A DNA stretch of 64,000 nucleotides from Paulinella micropora (lineage: Eukaryota > Cercozoa > Imbricatea > Euglyphida). This document shows, one piece after another, positions 1-13,043 of this stretch. Position numbers and translations under genes: made by a program. Numbering within the stretch: position 1 is the first letter of the stretch; every line of letters starts with the position of its first letter. The stretch spans positions 248,644-312,643 of the forward strand of contig BJOX01000183.1 of assembly GCA_009731375.1 (NCBI GenBank), written 5' to 3'. The notes beneath the pieces are model-generated. The model was not told where the DNA came from and made no database searches. It was given only the letters and a program-made list of their open reading frames with translations.

Positions 1-2
1 TC

Positions 3-2045
3 TCATGGACAGTGTTTGAGTGTGCTATACTCTTTGAGTACCAGACTGGAAAGACTGTGCTGCCATGGAACACAAGAGCACTGGCTAGGTTGCTCGATCC
101 TGGTCAGGACATTGATTCAATAAAGAGAGTGGAAAAGGAGTTTAAGTTCAGGAATCCAAAAGGACAGATCAATGTCATGGATGTGTCTCTGAAACTTATG
201 GAGGCCAAGTTAGTGGACCTGGGTAAACTCCAACACACCCAGTTTGGCAGGGACCTTCACCCGGCCCTGAGGGAAATAGAAGGCGAAGCTGGAGGGGTGA
301 CGAGGATGAAGAAGCTGCATGCGGCCTTGGTGAAGGATGACGCATGGAAGAGGTGGGTCTTCACGAAGGATCATACGATCTTGGAGGGGACGGCCGCACC
401 ACCCCCCACCAATAAAGCGGGAGAGAAGGAGTTGGCGGAGAAGGCCTTGTTCCTTCGGAAGGCAGCTGAGATCCTGTCTTTTTTTCATCATGCCCAAGAG
501 CTGTATATCAAAGAGCTAGCGGCTGAGAAAGAAAAGAAGGAGATGGAGGCAAAGATTGCATTAGCCAAGGCGGCGGGAACAAAGGGACCGAAATATTCCT
601 CTGGATCTTATATGGCTCCCTCGGGCCGCTCCGCCCCGTCAGCCCACACAGCCCCTTCGGCCCCTGCGACTAGCTCAGCGCCTACCACTGTCATTGTCAA
701 CAGTAATGACAAAAAGGACAGACAGGCTATCATACAGGCCTTCCAAAAATATACAAAGTCCGATGCCACTGCTCTGACGCTGTATGCAGAGACAGCGAGT
801 CAGAAGGACACGGATGCGAACCTTCGAGACAAGCTCAGAAGAATTGATGCTTGTATGAAGCAGCATCCAACGGACGAAACACAGGAGTATGAGGCGTTGT
901 ACACCTTGTTGGACCCATCAATCATCACACAAGGGTTTGATGTTGGGGAGTACAAGGCGATGAGAGCGGTAGAGGTGGCGGCTAGGAGAGCAGCCTCAGA
1001 CCTGCAATGCACGGTGCCAGTTGCCGTCCTCTTGCAATACTTTAAAACTCATGGGTATCAGCACCTGTGCACTGGTACTTTGATTGGGTTTGAGATTTTT
1101 CAAGAGGTGAACGAAGGGCTGGGCATTGGCACGAGGTTGGCAGCGATCCTCACTGAGGTCAGCGCCAAGTACGGGCTCTTTTATAGCCGGAAGTCTATCA
1201 TTTTGTACTTCCTGAGTGCTTTGTGTACACGACACCCGAGCAAGCTCGCAAGGATCATACAGTCCTGTCCGACCTTCACGGCGGTGAAGACGGCGGATTT
1301 TTTAGAAACGAATATATACGAGAGGACTGTAGCGGCTACTCCGCCGGGCGACCTGTTCAAGGAGGTGCTCGACGCGTGTTCCGAATTGGACACGGCCACC
1401 GAGTCATTCTCCAGTGCCGCGACACAGGGGGTTGGAGGTGCTCAAGCAGCACATGCAACTCGAACGGCAGGTCTCAAGAGGGGGAGAGATGATGAGCCGA
1501 CGCCGTGCTACCGCTATTTTTCATACATGGCGTGTAAGCATGAGGCACAGAAAGGAGTAGGCAATTGCCTCTTCAGCCACGACTCTCTTGATGATAGGCA
1601 GCGAAATCTTTTCCTTAGAGAGCTCGAAGGCATGAAAAAGACCATGTACGCCATGTACAAGAAGGAGTTGGAGGAGGGGAGGTGGAATGCGAATATGGTC
1701 TCGGATGCGGAGTTCCGGGAGGCCATCATTTACTTCCTTGACAGAATGAAGAGAAGGGAGAAGAGAGAGACATCGGGCCGATCAAAGGCGCCGACTAGAG
1801 GAGGAGGAGAGACGAGAGGATCGTCACGAGGGTCCCGAGGGACACCAAGAGGGGCGGCACCACGAGGACGAGGCTTTCGTGGAAGGGGAGGACGGACCCC
1901 AGCGCGCCCTCCCAGAGGACACGGATACTGGAATTATAGCACCAGTTCCAGCTCCAACTACCCCCAGCAAGCTTATACCGCTACGGAGGGGGGACGTCAA
2001 GACGAAGACACCGGCTCAGGTGAGCGTGTTGTCGTCGTAGACTGA
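3..2045 (+). CDS. gag: Gag-like protein with CCCH zinc finger, 5' partial
   Basis: This is the structural protein of the retroelement, expected to form the particle and bind RNA. The frame is open to the first bases of the window, so the true start lies upstream. The middle is helical and holds an Ala/Pro/Ser-rich linker (about bases 610-690). Near base 1506 there is a zinc finger with spacing C-x8-C-x10-C-x3-H, a CCCH type rather than the CCHC knuckle usual in retroviral Gag. The C-terminal 80 residues are rich in RG/RGG boxes, a typical RNA-binding tail. The gene ends in VVVVD and a UGA stop that lies in the same frame as Pol. No sequence family is recognised for the N-terminal part. Assignment as Gag rests on position, zinc finger and RGG tail. 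Confidence 0.75.
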   Translation, partial: SWTVFECAILFEYQTGKTVLPWNTRALARLLDPGQDIDSIKRVEKEFKFRNPKGQINVMDVSLKLMEAKLVDLGKLQHTQFGRDLHPALREIEGEAGGVTRMKKLHAALVKDDAWKRWVFTKDHTILEGTAAPPPTNKAGEKELAEKALFLRKAAEILSFFHHAQELYIKELAAEKEKKEMEAKIALAKAAGTKGPKYSSGSYMAPSGRSAPSAHTAPSAPATSSAPTTVIVNSNDKKDRQAIIQAFQKYTKSDATALTLYAETASQKDTDANLRDKLRRIDACMKQHPTDETQEYEALYTLLDPSIITQGFDVGEYKAMRAVEVAARRAASDLQCTVPVAVLLQYFKTHGYQHLCTGTLIGFEIFQEVNEGLGIGTRLAAILTEVSAKYGLFYSRKSIILYFLSALCTRHPSKLARIIQSCPTFTAVKTADFLETNIYERTVAATPPGDLFKEVLDACSELDTATESFSSAATQGVGGAQAAHATRTAGLKRGRDDEPTPCYRYFSYMACKHEAQKGVGNCLFSHDSLDDRQRNLFLRELEGMKKTMYAMYKKELEEGRWNANMVSDAEFREAIIYFLDRMKRREKRETSGRSKAPTRGGGETRGSSRGSRGTPRGAAPRGRGFRGRGGRTPARPPRGHGYWNYSTSSSSNYPQQAYTATEGGRQDEDTGSGERVVVVD

Positions 2046-2120
2046 CGGGAGGAGAAGAGAGAGGAAAAGAAGAGAGAGAAGGAGATAAAAACTGTTCTTT
2101 TTAATCCGACAGTAACAGTT
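2043..2120 (+). promoter_or_regulatory. candidate stop-codon readthrough site between gag and pol (UGA CGG)
   Basis: The Gag stop is TGA followed directly by CGG. The 25 codons after it are all open and run in the same frame into the pol ATG at 2121. UGA-CGG is the known type II leaky context of plant viruses. A 7-bp stem (2090-2096 with 2114-2120) lies 44 nt downstream. Readthrough is inferred; re-initiation at 2121 is the alternative. Confidence 0.5.
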
Positions 2121-5100
2121 ATGCCTACTGTTGCTGAACAGGATACGAACGGTTCCGTTCCTCCTAGACGTGAAGGTCAAGGCACACAGCCTCACAAGCC
2201 TCAAGGTAAGCACTTGCTAGTTCATCCTTCGAGAGCTAATATGATAAATGATGCGAATAGGAAGGCGAAGAAGGCGATGGAGGAGAGGAAGCCGAAACCA
2301 AAGGCTAGGTCTCCTCCTACGAAGAAGCAGCGGACCGTACCCCCGCCAAAGGACTCAATAGTCTCTGCTATAGACACGAGTACACTCGGTGTACCAGACT
2401 CTGTCCAAAAGACACTCGAGATACCGGAAGCCCCGGAGACTCAAGAAGTTAAGTTGGCGGAAAAGGGGGGAGAACGAGAAGAGGACAAGGAACTTGAGCT
2501 TAGACTCAAAACCCTAGAACGAAAAATTCATGTGCTAGCGGCTAGTTTACATAGACCAGACGCGCTATGCTACACTGACCTCTTTTGTGAAACTTTACAA
2601 ACCACATTAAAAGTTGGTAATGATACGATGGCGAATATTAATATTGTCGGCCAGAAGTTTTTGAATAGTCACCGGACATGGGTGGACAAAAACATTAGAA
2701 AAACAAAGGGGACCCTAAAAGGGGTAGGCAGCCGTACGGAAATTACGGGCATCGTCACATTAATTTTCAAATTGAAATCCGGTCGAGTATATCGTGCGGA
2801 CCTCTATGTTGTCCCCGATTACCACGGTTCAATCCTGCTGTCGTATGACCAATTGGCTACGATGGGGGCTGTGATCGATTGCGCCGCACGGCGGGTGATT
2901 TATGGAGTGAAGAATGGAGAGGAGGAGGATATTAATCCGATGACTGCTACTGACTCATACGAGGCTTTTGAGCTGAGTCTAGCAACGGAGAGGAAAAAGT
3001 TGGCCTTCGTACATGAGGCAACTGAAGCCTATGTACACCCCTATGTCACAGTGCCGGAGGAACTGACCTGGACCGACAATTGGGAGACGGAGATGCAGGC
3101 GTATACGGTTACGATTCCCGCATGGGACAGAAAGTCTATTGATGACTTAGTCGTAGCGCGTAATGAGGAGATAATATGTGTTGCGAAACAGTGCCCGTCG
3201 TTGGCCAGATTCGCAGAAGGTGGCGGGGCAGATGTCCATATTACTAATGGCTACTGTTACCATGCGAAGGTGTCAGATGAGAAGAGAGAGGCGTTTGTGC
3301 CAAGGAGGAAGGGGCGTATCCCCGATACTCCAGCGGATGACATTAAAACTTTTATCACGAACTTTTGGGGCGATGTGCCTACCTGGCCGCGCTCATTAAC
3401 TGAAGTGAAAAAGTGTCTACGGACTCTATTTGAGAGTAACAAGCCGTATACTGTCATTCTGCCATACAATGAGAAGGCGATCTGGGCACAGGAGATAAGG
3501 GACCGGCTTATTGATCATCCTATACCTGTTCCTTCTCGCAAGCAACAGTTAGTGGTGGCTTGTCGACTCGGGTCTCGGGAGCAGAGCAGTGCATACAAGC
3601 AAAAGCTCAGAGCCCAGGACAAGTTGAAATTGATACCTCAAGCTTTCACATGCTTTGATGGTTTCTACACCCGTAAGGCTCCGATACAATACGCGAACCT
3701 TATTGATATGCTTGTCGGGCTGGGTCATGATGATGAGCCGGACACAGTCACGTATGAAAGAACGGGACTAGACGATTTGTCCGAGGAAGATTTGAGTTTG
3801 GAGGAGGACTTAGCGCCCCTCAAGGAGCATAAGAAGATGTCGGAGGAAGATTTCCAAGCGGCGGCGCGGAAAATTTTAGAAGAAGGAGTGGGTTCGGAGA
3901 GAGAGAAGGCGTTTCTCAAAGCTAAGATGGAGGCGTACAGAGAAATTTTCGACCCTCCTCGGGCAGGTGGTGTAAAGTCGGATGACTTCACTGCTGTCAT
4001 TTACAAGATACCGGGTGCGGAGCCATCTCCGGCACCACGGAGGGCAAATTTGAGCATACATGAGGCAAAAATAGCGGAGGAGAATGTGAGACAGTTGCTC
4101 GATGAGGACTTTATTGAGAGATCTACATCTCCAATTGTCTCTCAACCGAAAATCGTCCCTAAGCCAGGAGGAGAATGGCGCTTGACGATCAATTATGCCC
4201 GTGTGAATAAGGTGCTAGAGGAAGAGAGAAATCCTCTGCCGACCTTAGAAGAAGGCAGAAGGGTGCTGCGGAATGCTAAATTCTATTCGGTCATTGACCT
4301 TAAGAACGGCTTCTGGCAGATACCACTGGACGAGAAATCCAGATGGCTGACTGCATTCGTTGTGGGTATGGAAATATACCAGTGGAAGGTGCTTCCAATG
4401 GGACTCAAACAGGCCCCGGGGCTCTTTCAGAAGGCGATGCAGAAGATGTTGAGCGGTCAATATGACGACCAGTCGGAGGATGGTTTTATGAGAAGGAGAG
4501 GACAGAAGGCGGGAGAATATGCATTTTGTTACATCGATGACATCATCGTATACTCTAACACAATGGAAGAGCATATCGATCACTTGTCAGATGTCTTCAG
4601 GCGCATCGGAGCTTTTGGCCTGAAATGCAACCTAAAGAAATGTCAGCTTGCCAGGACAAGTGTGACGTATTTGGGTTACGAGATTTCTCATAATAGGGTC
4701 TCGATATCGCGCGAAAAGAGGGAGGAGATCATGAGTAGACAGTTGCCAAAGAATCGCACGGAGTTACACTCTTTTCTTGCGATGGCACAGTACTACAGCC
4801 AGTTCATACCCGATTGGGGTGCAACTCGGGCTAAGCTGGAGAAGATGATTGATTTTGGAGACTTTGAGAAGTGGGATGAGGAGGCTTTGCAGGCGTTTAA
4901 TACGCTCAAAGATATCATTTATAAAGATCCCAAGGACGGCGGATTAGTACTTATGATGCCCGACTTTACGAAACCGTTCGTAGTCGACACGGATGCATCT
5001 AAGTTTGCGATTGGCGCGGTGCTGCAACAGGAAGATGAGGAGAAAAAGTTGCGCCCGATCATGTTTATTAGTAGAAAGCTGTGTGCGGCGGAGCGAAATT

Positions 5101-7868
5101 ACTGCACGCGACAGAGGGAGGCGTTGGCAGTAGTATGGGCTCTCAAGAGGCTCAGAGAATACTTGTGGGGAGGACCTCTATTCACGGTTAGGACCGATCA
5201 TCACAACCTTCTTTGGTTGATGAATCATGAACAAACCGGCCGTTTGGCGCGGTGGCAAGCTTTCTTGTCATGTTTCAATTTCACGATGGTCTACTTACCG
5301 GGAAAGCGAAACGTAGTCGCTGATAGCCTTTCCAGGCTAGAGTTTCAGTCGGAGGTGTCGGCTCTCGTATCATCAGTGGAGATGATGGACCTGTCCACGG
5401 ACAAGGTATACGAGGTGAGCCACATAGAGGCGATGCAGATGGCAAGAGGCGTTCGTTATGACCGCACGGGTCTACGATATAGTCCTCAAGGCCCGGAGCA
5501 TGGCATATGCTGTGAGGCGCATGTTCTCGAAGACGCTGAGTGGTCTTATGAGGCATACGAGAACGCGAAGGCGAATATAAAAGAAGAGGAGGAGACGACT
5601 GAGGTCTGTACTGAACCTCCACAGGAAAATCGAAGCGAGCTTGATGAAGACCCGGAAAGGGTAGGAGTAAGGTTGGAGGACGGTACTATTCATATCGCCT
5701 CGCCTACCGCGTGGAGGCAGCAACAGGCGACGGATCCGGAGTTCAAGGAGCTCATAACGTTATACAAGAACCCTAATGAGCTTAAAAAGACTCCACAGAT
5801 CAAAGATCAGATGAAGGAGATGGCGTGGAGAGATGGGCTATTGTGGTACAAGGGCCAGCATGGCAAATTTGCATCACAGCCTGACAAATGGACTCTCTGG
5901 GTACCAGAGAAGTTGAGGCGCTTTATATATGTCGCAGCCCATAACTGCCCCTTACTGGCACATCCGGGTCGACAAAGAACTCATTGGTTCATAGCGAGGC
6001 GATTTTGGTGGAAAGGGATGAAGGAGGAGATAGACAGGGAAGTGGACGCATGCATCCCATGCAAAACCACAAAGACACCGCTGAAGGCGAACTTTGGCCT
6101 GATCGGTACATTCCCGTTACACGCCGGGATGTTTGAATTTTTACACATCGATCATGTGGGACCTTTCCCCGAATCGGCAGAAGGGTACAGATACCTTCTT
6201 ACCGCAATAGATCGAGCCACCAATTATGTCTGGGTTGTTCCTGTTAAGGACGCTACAGGCAAGACAACTGCGGAGGCTCTGATCGATAGGATCGTCTCGC
6301 AGATCGGAGTGCCTAGAAAGATATGTTCTGATCGAGGTTCTGACTTTAATAATGAAGTCATCGACAGACTATCTAAGTACTACGGGATGAAATGGCAATA
6401 TGTTACTGCCTATAACCCGAGAGCGAATGGCAAGATCGAGCGGGTACATAGACCTCTCAAAGCCTCGCTTAAGATGTACTGTATGAAGAAGGAGAATCAG
6501 AGAGCCTGGGTGGAGGCAGCACCTTCATTTGCCTTTGCAATGAACTGTCTACCCTCATCGGCATTAGGAGGAGCCAGGAGCTCAGTCTCGCCATATCAAT
6601 TGGTTTACGGCCGAGAGCCTAATATCCCAACCTCACTTCTGCATCCAAAAGACACTTGGGCAGATGAGGATGAGTTGTTCGGGATGAGACTAAGAGCGAA
6701 GATGGAGGCGGAACAAATAGTTGCGGCGCACAGGGAGGCGGAGCGCAGAAAGACTGACGCACAAGGAGTGCGACAAGCGCACTTAGATCAAGTCCGTTTC
6801 CAGGTTGGGGATATTGTACTCTTGTACCATCCTCAAGTCCCTAAGGGGGTTAGCTCTAAGCTGTTTACCCACTGGAAAGGACCATACCAGATCATGGAAC
6901 AGATGGGACCTCTGAATTATAAGGTCAGGGGTAGAGGGAAGGTGCAGATTGTGAATGTTCGAAGGCTGATCAAATATGACCCCTTCTTACTTGAGGATGA
7001 ATCCGTTGAGGAGGCGTTGAAACGGATGAAGGAGGACTTCAAAGAGGTACCGCCTATACAGAAGGAGGATACCTTAGAGGAGGAGAATGCCTATCGGGCA
7101 CCGGTCACGGAGAAGGAGGAGACCGAGAAGGAGAGTAAGGAAGACTCAAACCGCAAAAGCGCGGCGGGGACTCAGTCTAAAGCCCCCATAGTCCGCGGCG
7201 GTACGAAGGAGAAGTTCACGGAGGCGCAGAGGAGGAGAGCGCAAAACGATCTCATCTTCGACCAACCGAGGAAGGTGGCAAGGTCGACGCGAGCGACGGA
7301 TGTCCATGGAGGAGGAGGGGAGAAGGACACTAACCCGAACGCGGGTAATGTGGACATTCGACATGTGCGATGGAAGGAAGGAGAGGCGATTGCGGCCATC
7401 AAGTGGGTCCGAGACGCTTTTTATCTGTTGAGACCGGCAGAATCTCATGTTGCCGATGACACTCTCTCAGATCTTTATCTCATGCGAGCTGTGGCGGTCC
7501 CGCAGACTACACGGGCAGCACGGACATCGAAGAGATCCTTAGCAGCAAAAACGATACAACCGGTACTCCATTTTTGGAGAAGCATGGACCCTGTTGAGGA
7601 TCCAAAAGCTAGACAATATTTACCGGTGTACAAAGACGCGAAAAATCTCGAGACATGGGATGATACTATTACCCTTCGAGACAAAGACCACACTGCGTGG
7701 ACTATTCAGTCACTGCCTAGAGGAGTGCTTGATATTCCTTTTGACTTATCTTTGGGCGCCATCCCTAACAAAATATGGGACATTCTGGAGGAGTCGAAGT
7801 TTGACTTGACTTTTGTTGGCGGCCCGCCACCTGGCAAAGGGGTTCGCGCAAGGCGACGAAGGCAGTAA
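2121..7868 (+). CDS. pol: Pol polyprotein: protease, reverse transcriptase, RNase H, integrase
   Basis: 1915 residues from the first ATG. In order: basic/acidic N-terminal 130 residues; a retropepsin-like domain whose active site reads D168-T-M-A instead of DTGA and whose second hallmark reads ILLSYD instead of ILG-D; reverse transcriptase with YIDD at 804-807; RNase H beginning VVDTDAS near 957; integrase with an HHCC zinc motif (about 1275-1315) and catalytic D1344, D1404 and E1440, a DD(35)E pattern; and a GPY-type module near 1587. About 290 further residues, unusually long and charged, follow the GPY module. The order RT-RNase H-INT defines Ty3/gypsy. The protein would act in the cytoplasmic particle and then in the nucleus for integration. 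Whether translation starts at 2121 or comes from UGA readthrough of gag is open. No frameshift or stop is seen, so it may be functional unless the altered protease residues inactivate it. Confidence 0.93.
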   Translation: MPTVAEQDTNGSVPPRREGQGTQPHKPQGKHLLVHPSRANMINDANRKAKKAMEERKPKPKARSPPTKKQRTVPPPKDSIVSAIDTSTLGVPDSVQKTLEIPEAPETQEVKLAEKGGEREEDKELELRLKTLERKIHVLAASLHRPDALCYTDLFCETLQTTLKVGNDTMANINIVGQKFLNSHRTWVDKNIRKTKGTLKGVGSRTEITGIVTLIFKLKSGRVYRADLYVVPDYHGSILLSYDQLATMGAVIDCAARRVIYGVKNGEEEDINPMTATDSYEAFELSLATERKKLAFVHEATEAYVHPYVTVPEELTWTDNWETEMQAYTVTIPAWDRKSIDDLVVARNEEIICVAKQCPSLARFAEGGGADVHITNGYCYHAKVSDEKREAFVPRRKGRIPDTPADDIKTFITNFWGDVPTWPRSLTEVKKCLRTLFESNKPYTVILPYNEKAIWAQEIRDRLIDHPIPVPSRKQQLVVACRLGSREQSSAYKQKLRAQDKLKLIPQAFTCFDGFYTRKAPIQYANLIDMLVGLGHDDEPDTVTYERTGLDDLSEEDLSLEEDLAPLKEHKKMSEEDFQAAARKILEEGVGSEREKAFLKAKMEAYREIFDPPRAGGVKSDDFTAVIYKIPGAEPSPAPRRANLSIHEAKIAEENVRQLLDEDFIERSTSPIVSQPKIVPKPGGEWRLTINYARVNKVLEEERNPLPTLEEGRRVLRNAKFYSVIDLKNGFWQIPLDEKSRWLTAFVVGMEIYQWKVLPMGLKQAPGLFQKAMQKMLSGQYDDQSEDGFMRRRGQKAGEYAFCYIDDIIVYSNTMEEHIDHLSDVFRRIGAFGLKCNLKKCQLARTSVTYLGYEISHNRVSISREKREEIMSRQLPKNRTELHSFLAMAQYYSQFIPDWGATRAKLEKMIDFGDFEKWDEEALQAFNTLKDIIYKDPKDGGLVLMMPDFTKPFVVDTDASKFAIGAVLQQEDEEKKLRPIMFISRKLCAAERNYCTRQREALAVVWALKRLREYLWGGPLFTVRTDHHNLLWLMNHEQTGRLARWQAFLSCFNFTMVYLPGKRNVVADSLSRLEFQSEVSALVSSVEMMDLSTDKVYEVSHIEAMQMARGVRYDRTGLRYSPQGPEHGICCEAHVLEDAEWSYEAYENAKANIKEEEETTEVCTEPPQENRSELDEDPERVGVRLEDGTIHIASPTAWRQQQATDPEFKELITLYKNPNELKKTPQIKDQMKEMAWRDGLLWYKGQHGKFASQPDKWTLWVPEKLRRFIYVAAHNCPLLAHPGRQRTHWFIARRFWWKGMKEEIDREVDACIPCKTTKTPLKANFGLIGTFPLHAGMFEFLHIDHVGPFPESAEGYRYLLTAIDRATNYVWVVPVKDATGKTTAEALIDRIVSQIGVPRKICSDRGSDFNNEVIDRLSKYYGMKWQYVTAYNPRANGKIERVHRPLKASLKMYCMKKENQRAWVEAAPSFAFAMNCLPSSALGGARSSVSPYQLVYGREPNIPTSLLHPKDTWADEDELFGMRLRAKMEAEQIVAAHREAERRKTDAQGVRQAHLDQVRFQVGDIVLLYHPQVPKGVSSKLFTHWKGPYQIMEQMGPLNYKVRGRGKVQIVNVRRLIKYDPFLLEDESVEEALKRMKEDFKEVPPIQKEDTLEEENAYRAPVTEKEETEKESKEDSNRKSAAGTQSKAPIVRGGTKEKFTEAQRRRAQNDLIFDQPRKVARSTRATDVHGGGGEKDTNPNAGNVDIRHVRWKEGEAIAAIKWVRDAFYLLRPAESHVADDTLSDLYLMRAVAVPQTTRAARTSKRSLAAKTIQPVLHFWRSMDPVEDPKARQYLPVYKDAKNLETWDDTITLRDKDHTAWTIQSLPRGVLDIPFDLSLGAIPNKIWDILEESKFDLTFVGGPPPGKGVRARRRRQ

Positions 7869-8452
7869 GTGACATTTTTTTCTTTTATCACGCGTCGGAC
7901 ATTGAAAGCTGCATGTGGATTAATCTCATAGTGCCCATGTCAGATCATGTCTTATTAAAATGTTTTTATACCATTGTTGTTACTTGGCATTTTTATCGCA
8001 ACATATGAGTGCGAGGGTCAATCGGCAAATGGATACGACACCGTATAAGGGGATCGCTTGTGAGTTTAGCGATGGTGTTCCTGGTACGACCCTGCTTCAA
8101 GTATCCAGGGTGATGTTCTCAAAAAATGTTCTCATAGTAGACATATTAAATTTTTTTCTTTGGATATACTTAATATCGTCATACCAGCACGGTCCGTCTC
8201 TACTTGTGTCGGCATATCGCATGGTCGGGCTCACTCACCCCGGCTTTGGATATAGTTATTAGGTCTGGCCCCCTAGTACTATATTAAGGTAACCGATTGA
8301 ATACAAGGGTATGTTATTAAAAGACAATGTATTTACTGATCGGAAGTGTTTTTGGAGAAGGAGAAAAATTATAACGCTGCTTTTATTGCAATAGTAATAC
8401 TATTTGTTCTTGACATACTGCCTCAGAATTAAGTTACGGGGGGGACAACAAG
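7869..8452 (+). other. 3' untranslated region of the retroelement with candidate polypurine tract
   Basis: Noncoding spacer between the pol stop and the probable LTR. A run of seven G and an A (8438-8445) precedes ACAACAAG and a TGTGG start at 8453. A purine-rich run (8456-8466) follows just inside the LTR. Such a G/A tract is the expected primer for plus-strand DNA synthesis. No gene is seen. Confidence 0.4.
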
Positions 8453-9062
8453 TGTGGAAGGAGGAGTTTTTATTTACAAAAACGAGGCTGGAGATTTATA
8501 GTTGACTCGTGTCTGGCGTATGCGTTTTATATATCCACTGCACCGTCTATCCGTGGGTTAATGCACTTAGTTGCGACACCCCGTAGCGTTTGTGCAGAAA
8601 AGAAATCAGCAATTATATGACGAAAATATTGCATATTTCCGTCATAAAAACGGGAAGGGGTACTGTAGGCATCACCCCCCGGATAGCCGGTAAAAAGTAC
8701 CCTTTTTCTGGTGTCAGGTGCACCTAGTTTTTTCCCATTATTTTCAATATCGTTTGGCCGGATTTGACCTAATGCCATTTTAACCTTGGTCTGTTGCCGT
8801 TTTCTTTTCGGCTTCACTGAGCTAATATAACGAGACATCATTCTCTTTTGGGGATTTGTGTCTGGTTGTATTATCGACTTTTTTATTGAGCTATCTTCGG
8901 GGATTGTAACAAAAGAGGTGAGCACGGTCACTCGTGGTCTGGTAAACCCCTGTTATATATATTTTTTTTTACAATACATTTGTTTTGCTTTTCCCCTGGT
9001 GCGGCCCGTGACTACTTTACCGTTAAACTTGATTTACTGGGCCTCTTAATTAATCGGAGTGG
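8453..9062 (+). repeat. probable 3' LTR
   Basis: The segment follows the G-rich tract and begins with TG. Its middle and right parts are related to 35.14-35.47 kb in the same orientation. A stretch of 36 bases is identical (8814-8849 and 35257-35292), with looser similarity on both sides, for example a block ending in CCGGTAAAAA near 8690. The 5' LTR is outside the window, so ends cannot be fixed by comparison. Confidence 0.5.
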
Positions 9063-9064
9063 CA

Positions 9065-9180
9065 AGTGTTAATCATAAGTTAGACGGTAATTTTAATTAA
9101 CACTCAACCCGGCAATCCACATTTGTGGTTTACATTTGTGGATCTTGTGGTTTATTAAAGGTTTTAAGCCACAAATGTGG
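9065..9180. repeat. two short inverted repeats next to the LTR
   Basis: A 9-bp inverted repeat (AGTGTTAAT at 9065-9073, ATTAACACT at 9096-9104) is followed by a perfect 12-bp one (CCACATTTGTGG at 9117-9128, CCACAAATGTGG at 9169-9180). They could be the remains of a miniature transposon. No target duplication was found. Confidence 0.4.
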
Positions 9181-9294
9181 CAATATTATTAATAGCATTA
9201 CTTTGTTTATATAGTAGTGTGTAATGTAGGGGCATGAAGGGGTATGGGAGGGTTATAGAAGGGAGCACTACAGTGTAGAGAGAGGGAGAGAGGT

Positions 9295-9295
<1 letters not shown>

Positions 9296-9332
<37 letters not shown>

Positions 9333-9446
9333 AAGGAAAAGGTACCACTTTATACCCCTGTAACCCCCCCATACCCCCTCATACCCCTACACATAATGTG
9401 TATGAGGGGGTATAAAGGTATAAAGGGGAACCTTTTCCTTTCCCCC
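9296..9446. repeat. nested foldback sequence beside a poly-G run
   Basis: About 35 consecutive G (9297-9331) lead into GAAAGGAAAAGGT. The reverse complement of this arm closes the element at 9430-9446, 17 bp in all. A second, inner perfect stem uses ATACCCCCTCATAC and GTATGAGGGGGTAT. The length of the G run may be an assembly artefact. Confidence 0.6.
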
Positions 9447-9688
9447 CTATTAATTAATTCTGTGACTCATATTTAAGCAAACGGTCATGATAAAAAAAAC
9501 CACTCATCAATAACGTCAAACTTGAGCCTGGTCATTTTAATCAACCATTAACTTCAACTGGCTGCATCCTGGCTCGCGCTGGAGCGACGATTTTATTTTT
9601 TGATAACATAACTAAGTCACTTCCCGATAAGATTTCACCTCCGTACCTTGACTCTAGTATCGCTGGATAGAGCATGGCATGAGTCTTG

Positions 9689-12835
<3,147 letters not shown>

Positions 12836-12964
12836 AGTAGTATAATATGAAATTTACAAGGGTCGTTTTTTCGTGCCTTAAAACGACCTCATAAATTTCA
12901 TTTCTCTTCTCCTATTGATTTGGCGCACAATCAATACGAGAGCACAAAACACCCCAAAGAGCCC
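12836..12964 (+). repeat. left terminal inverted repeat
   Basis: 129 bases match the reverse complement of 33352-33480 at 128 positions; the single difference is at 12955 (C, against T in the other copy). Similarity stops abruptly at GAGCCC. Near identity of the arms argues for recent insertion or for copying between the ends. Confidence 0.97.
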
Positions 12965-13023
12965 CCAATCTAGCACTGAGAGAAAAATATTGTAAAAGAA
13001 AAATTTTGTCCTTTGTATAGAAT

Positions 13024-13043
13024 ATCTCAAACATGTTTGAGAT
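13024..13043. repeat. 20-bp palindrome spanning a start codon
   Basis: ATCTCAAACATGTTTGAGAT is a perfect palindrome with the ATG of the first Polinton gene (13033) at its centre. A close variant with TATA in the centre is at 32797-32816, inside the last gene. Confidence 0.85.

Larger units (their letters stand above)
1..9062 (+). mobile_element. Ty3/gypsy LTR retrotransposon, 5' end outside window
   Basis: Gag, then Pol in the order protease, reverse transcriptase, RNase H, integrase, which is the Ty3/gypsy order, followed by a noncoding 3' region with a G-rich tract and a probable LTR. The 5' LTR and primer-binding site lie before base 1, and the Gag frame is still open at the window edge. 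Both reading frames are uninterrupted, so the copy is probably young. The right boundary is inferred from where similarity to the 35.1 kb relative ends and is uncertain by tens of bases. Confidence 0.85.

Noticed and set aside
210-7891. Minus-strand and shifted ORFs inside gag and pol
   Set aside because: Shadow frames of two clear retroelement genes.
8814-8900. Minus-strand tRNA in the LTR (TAGCTCA A-box-like motifs)
   Set aside because: No B-box or cloverleaf pairing could be found in either LTR relative.
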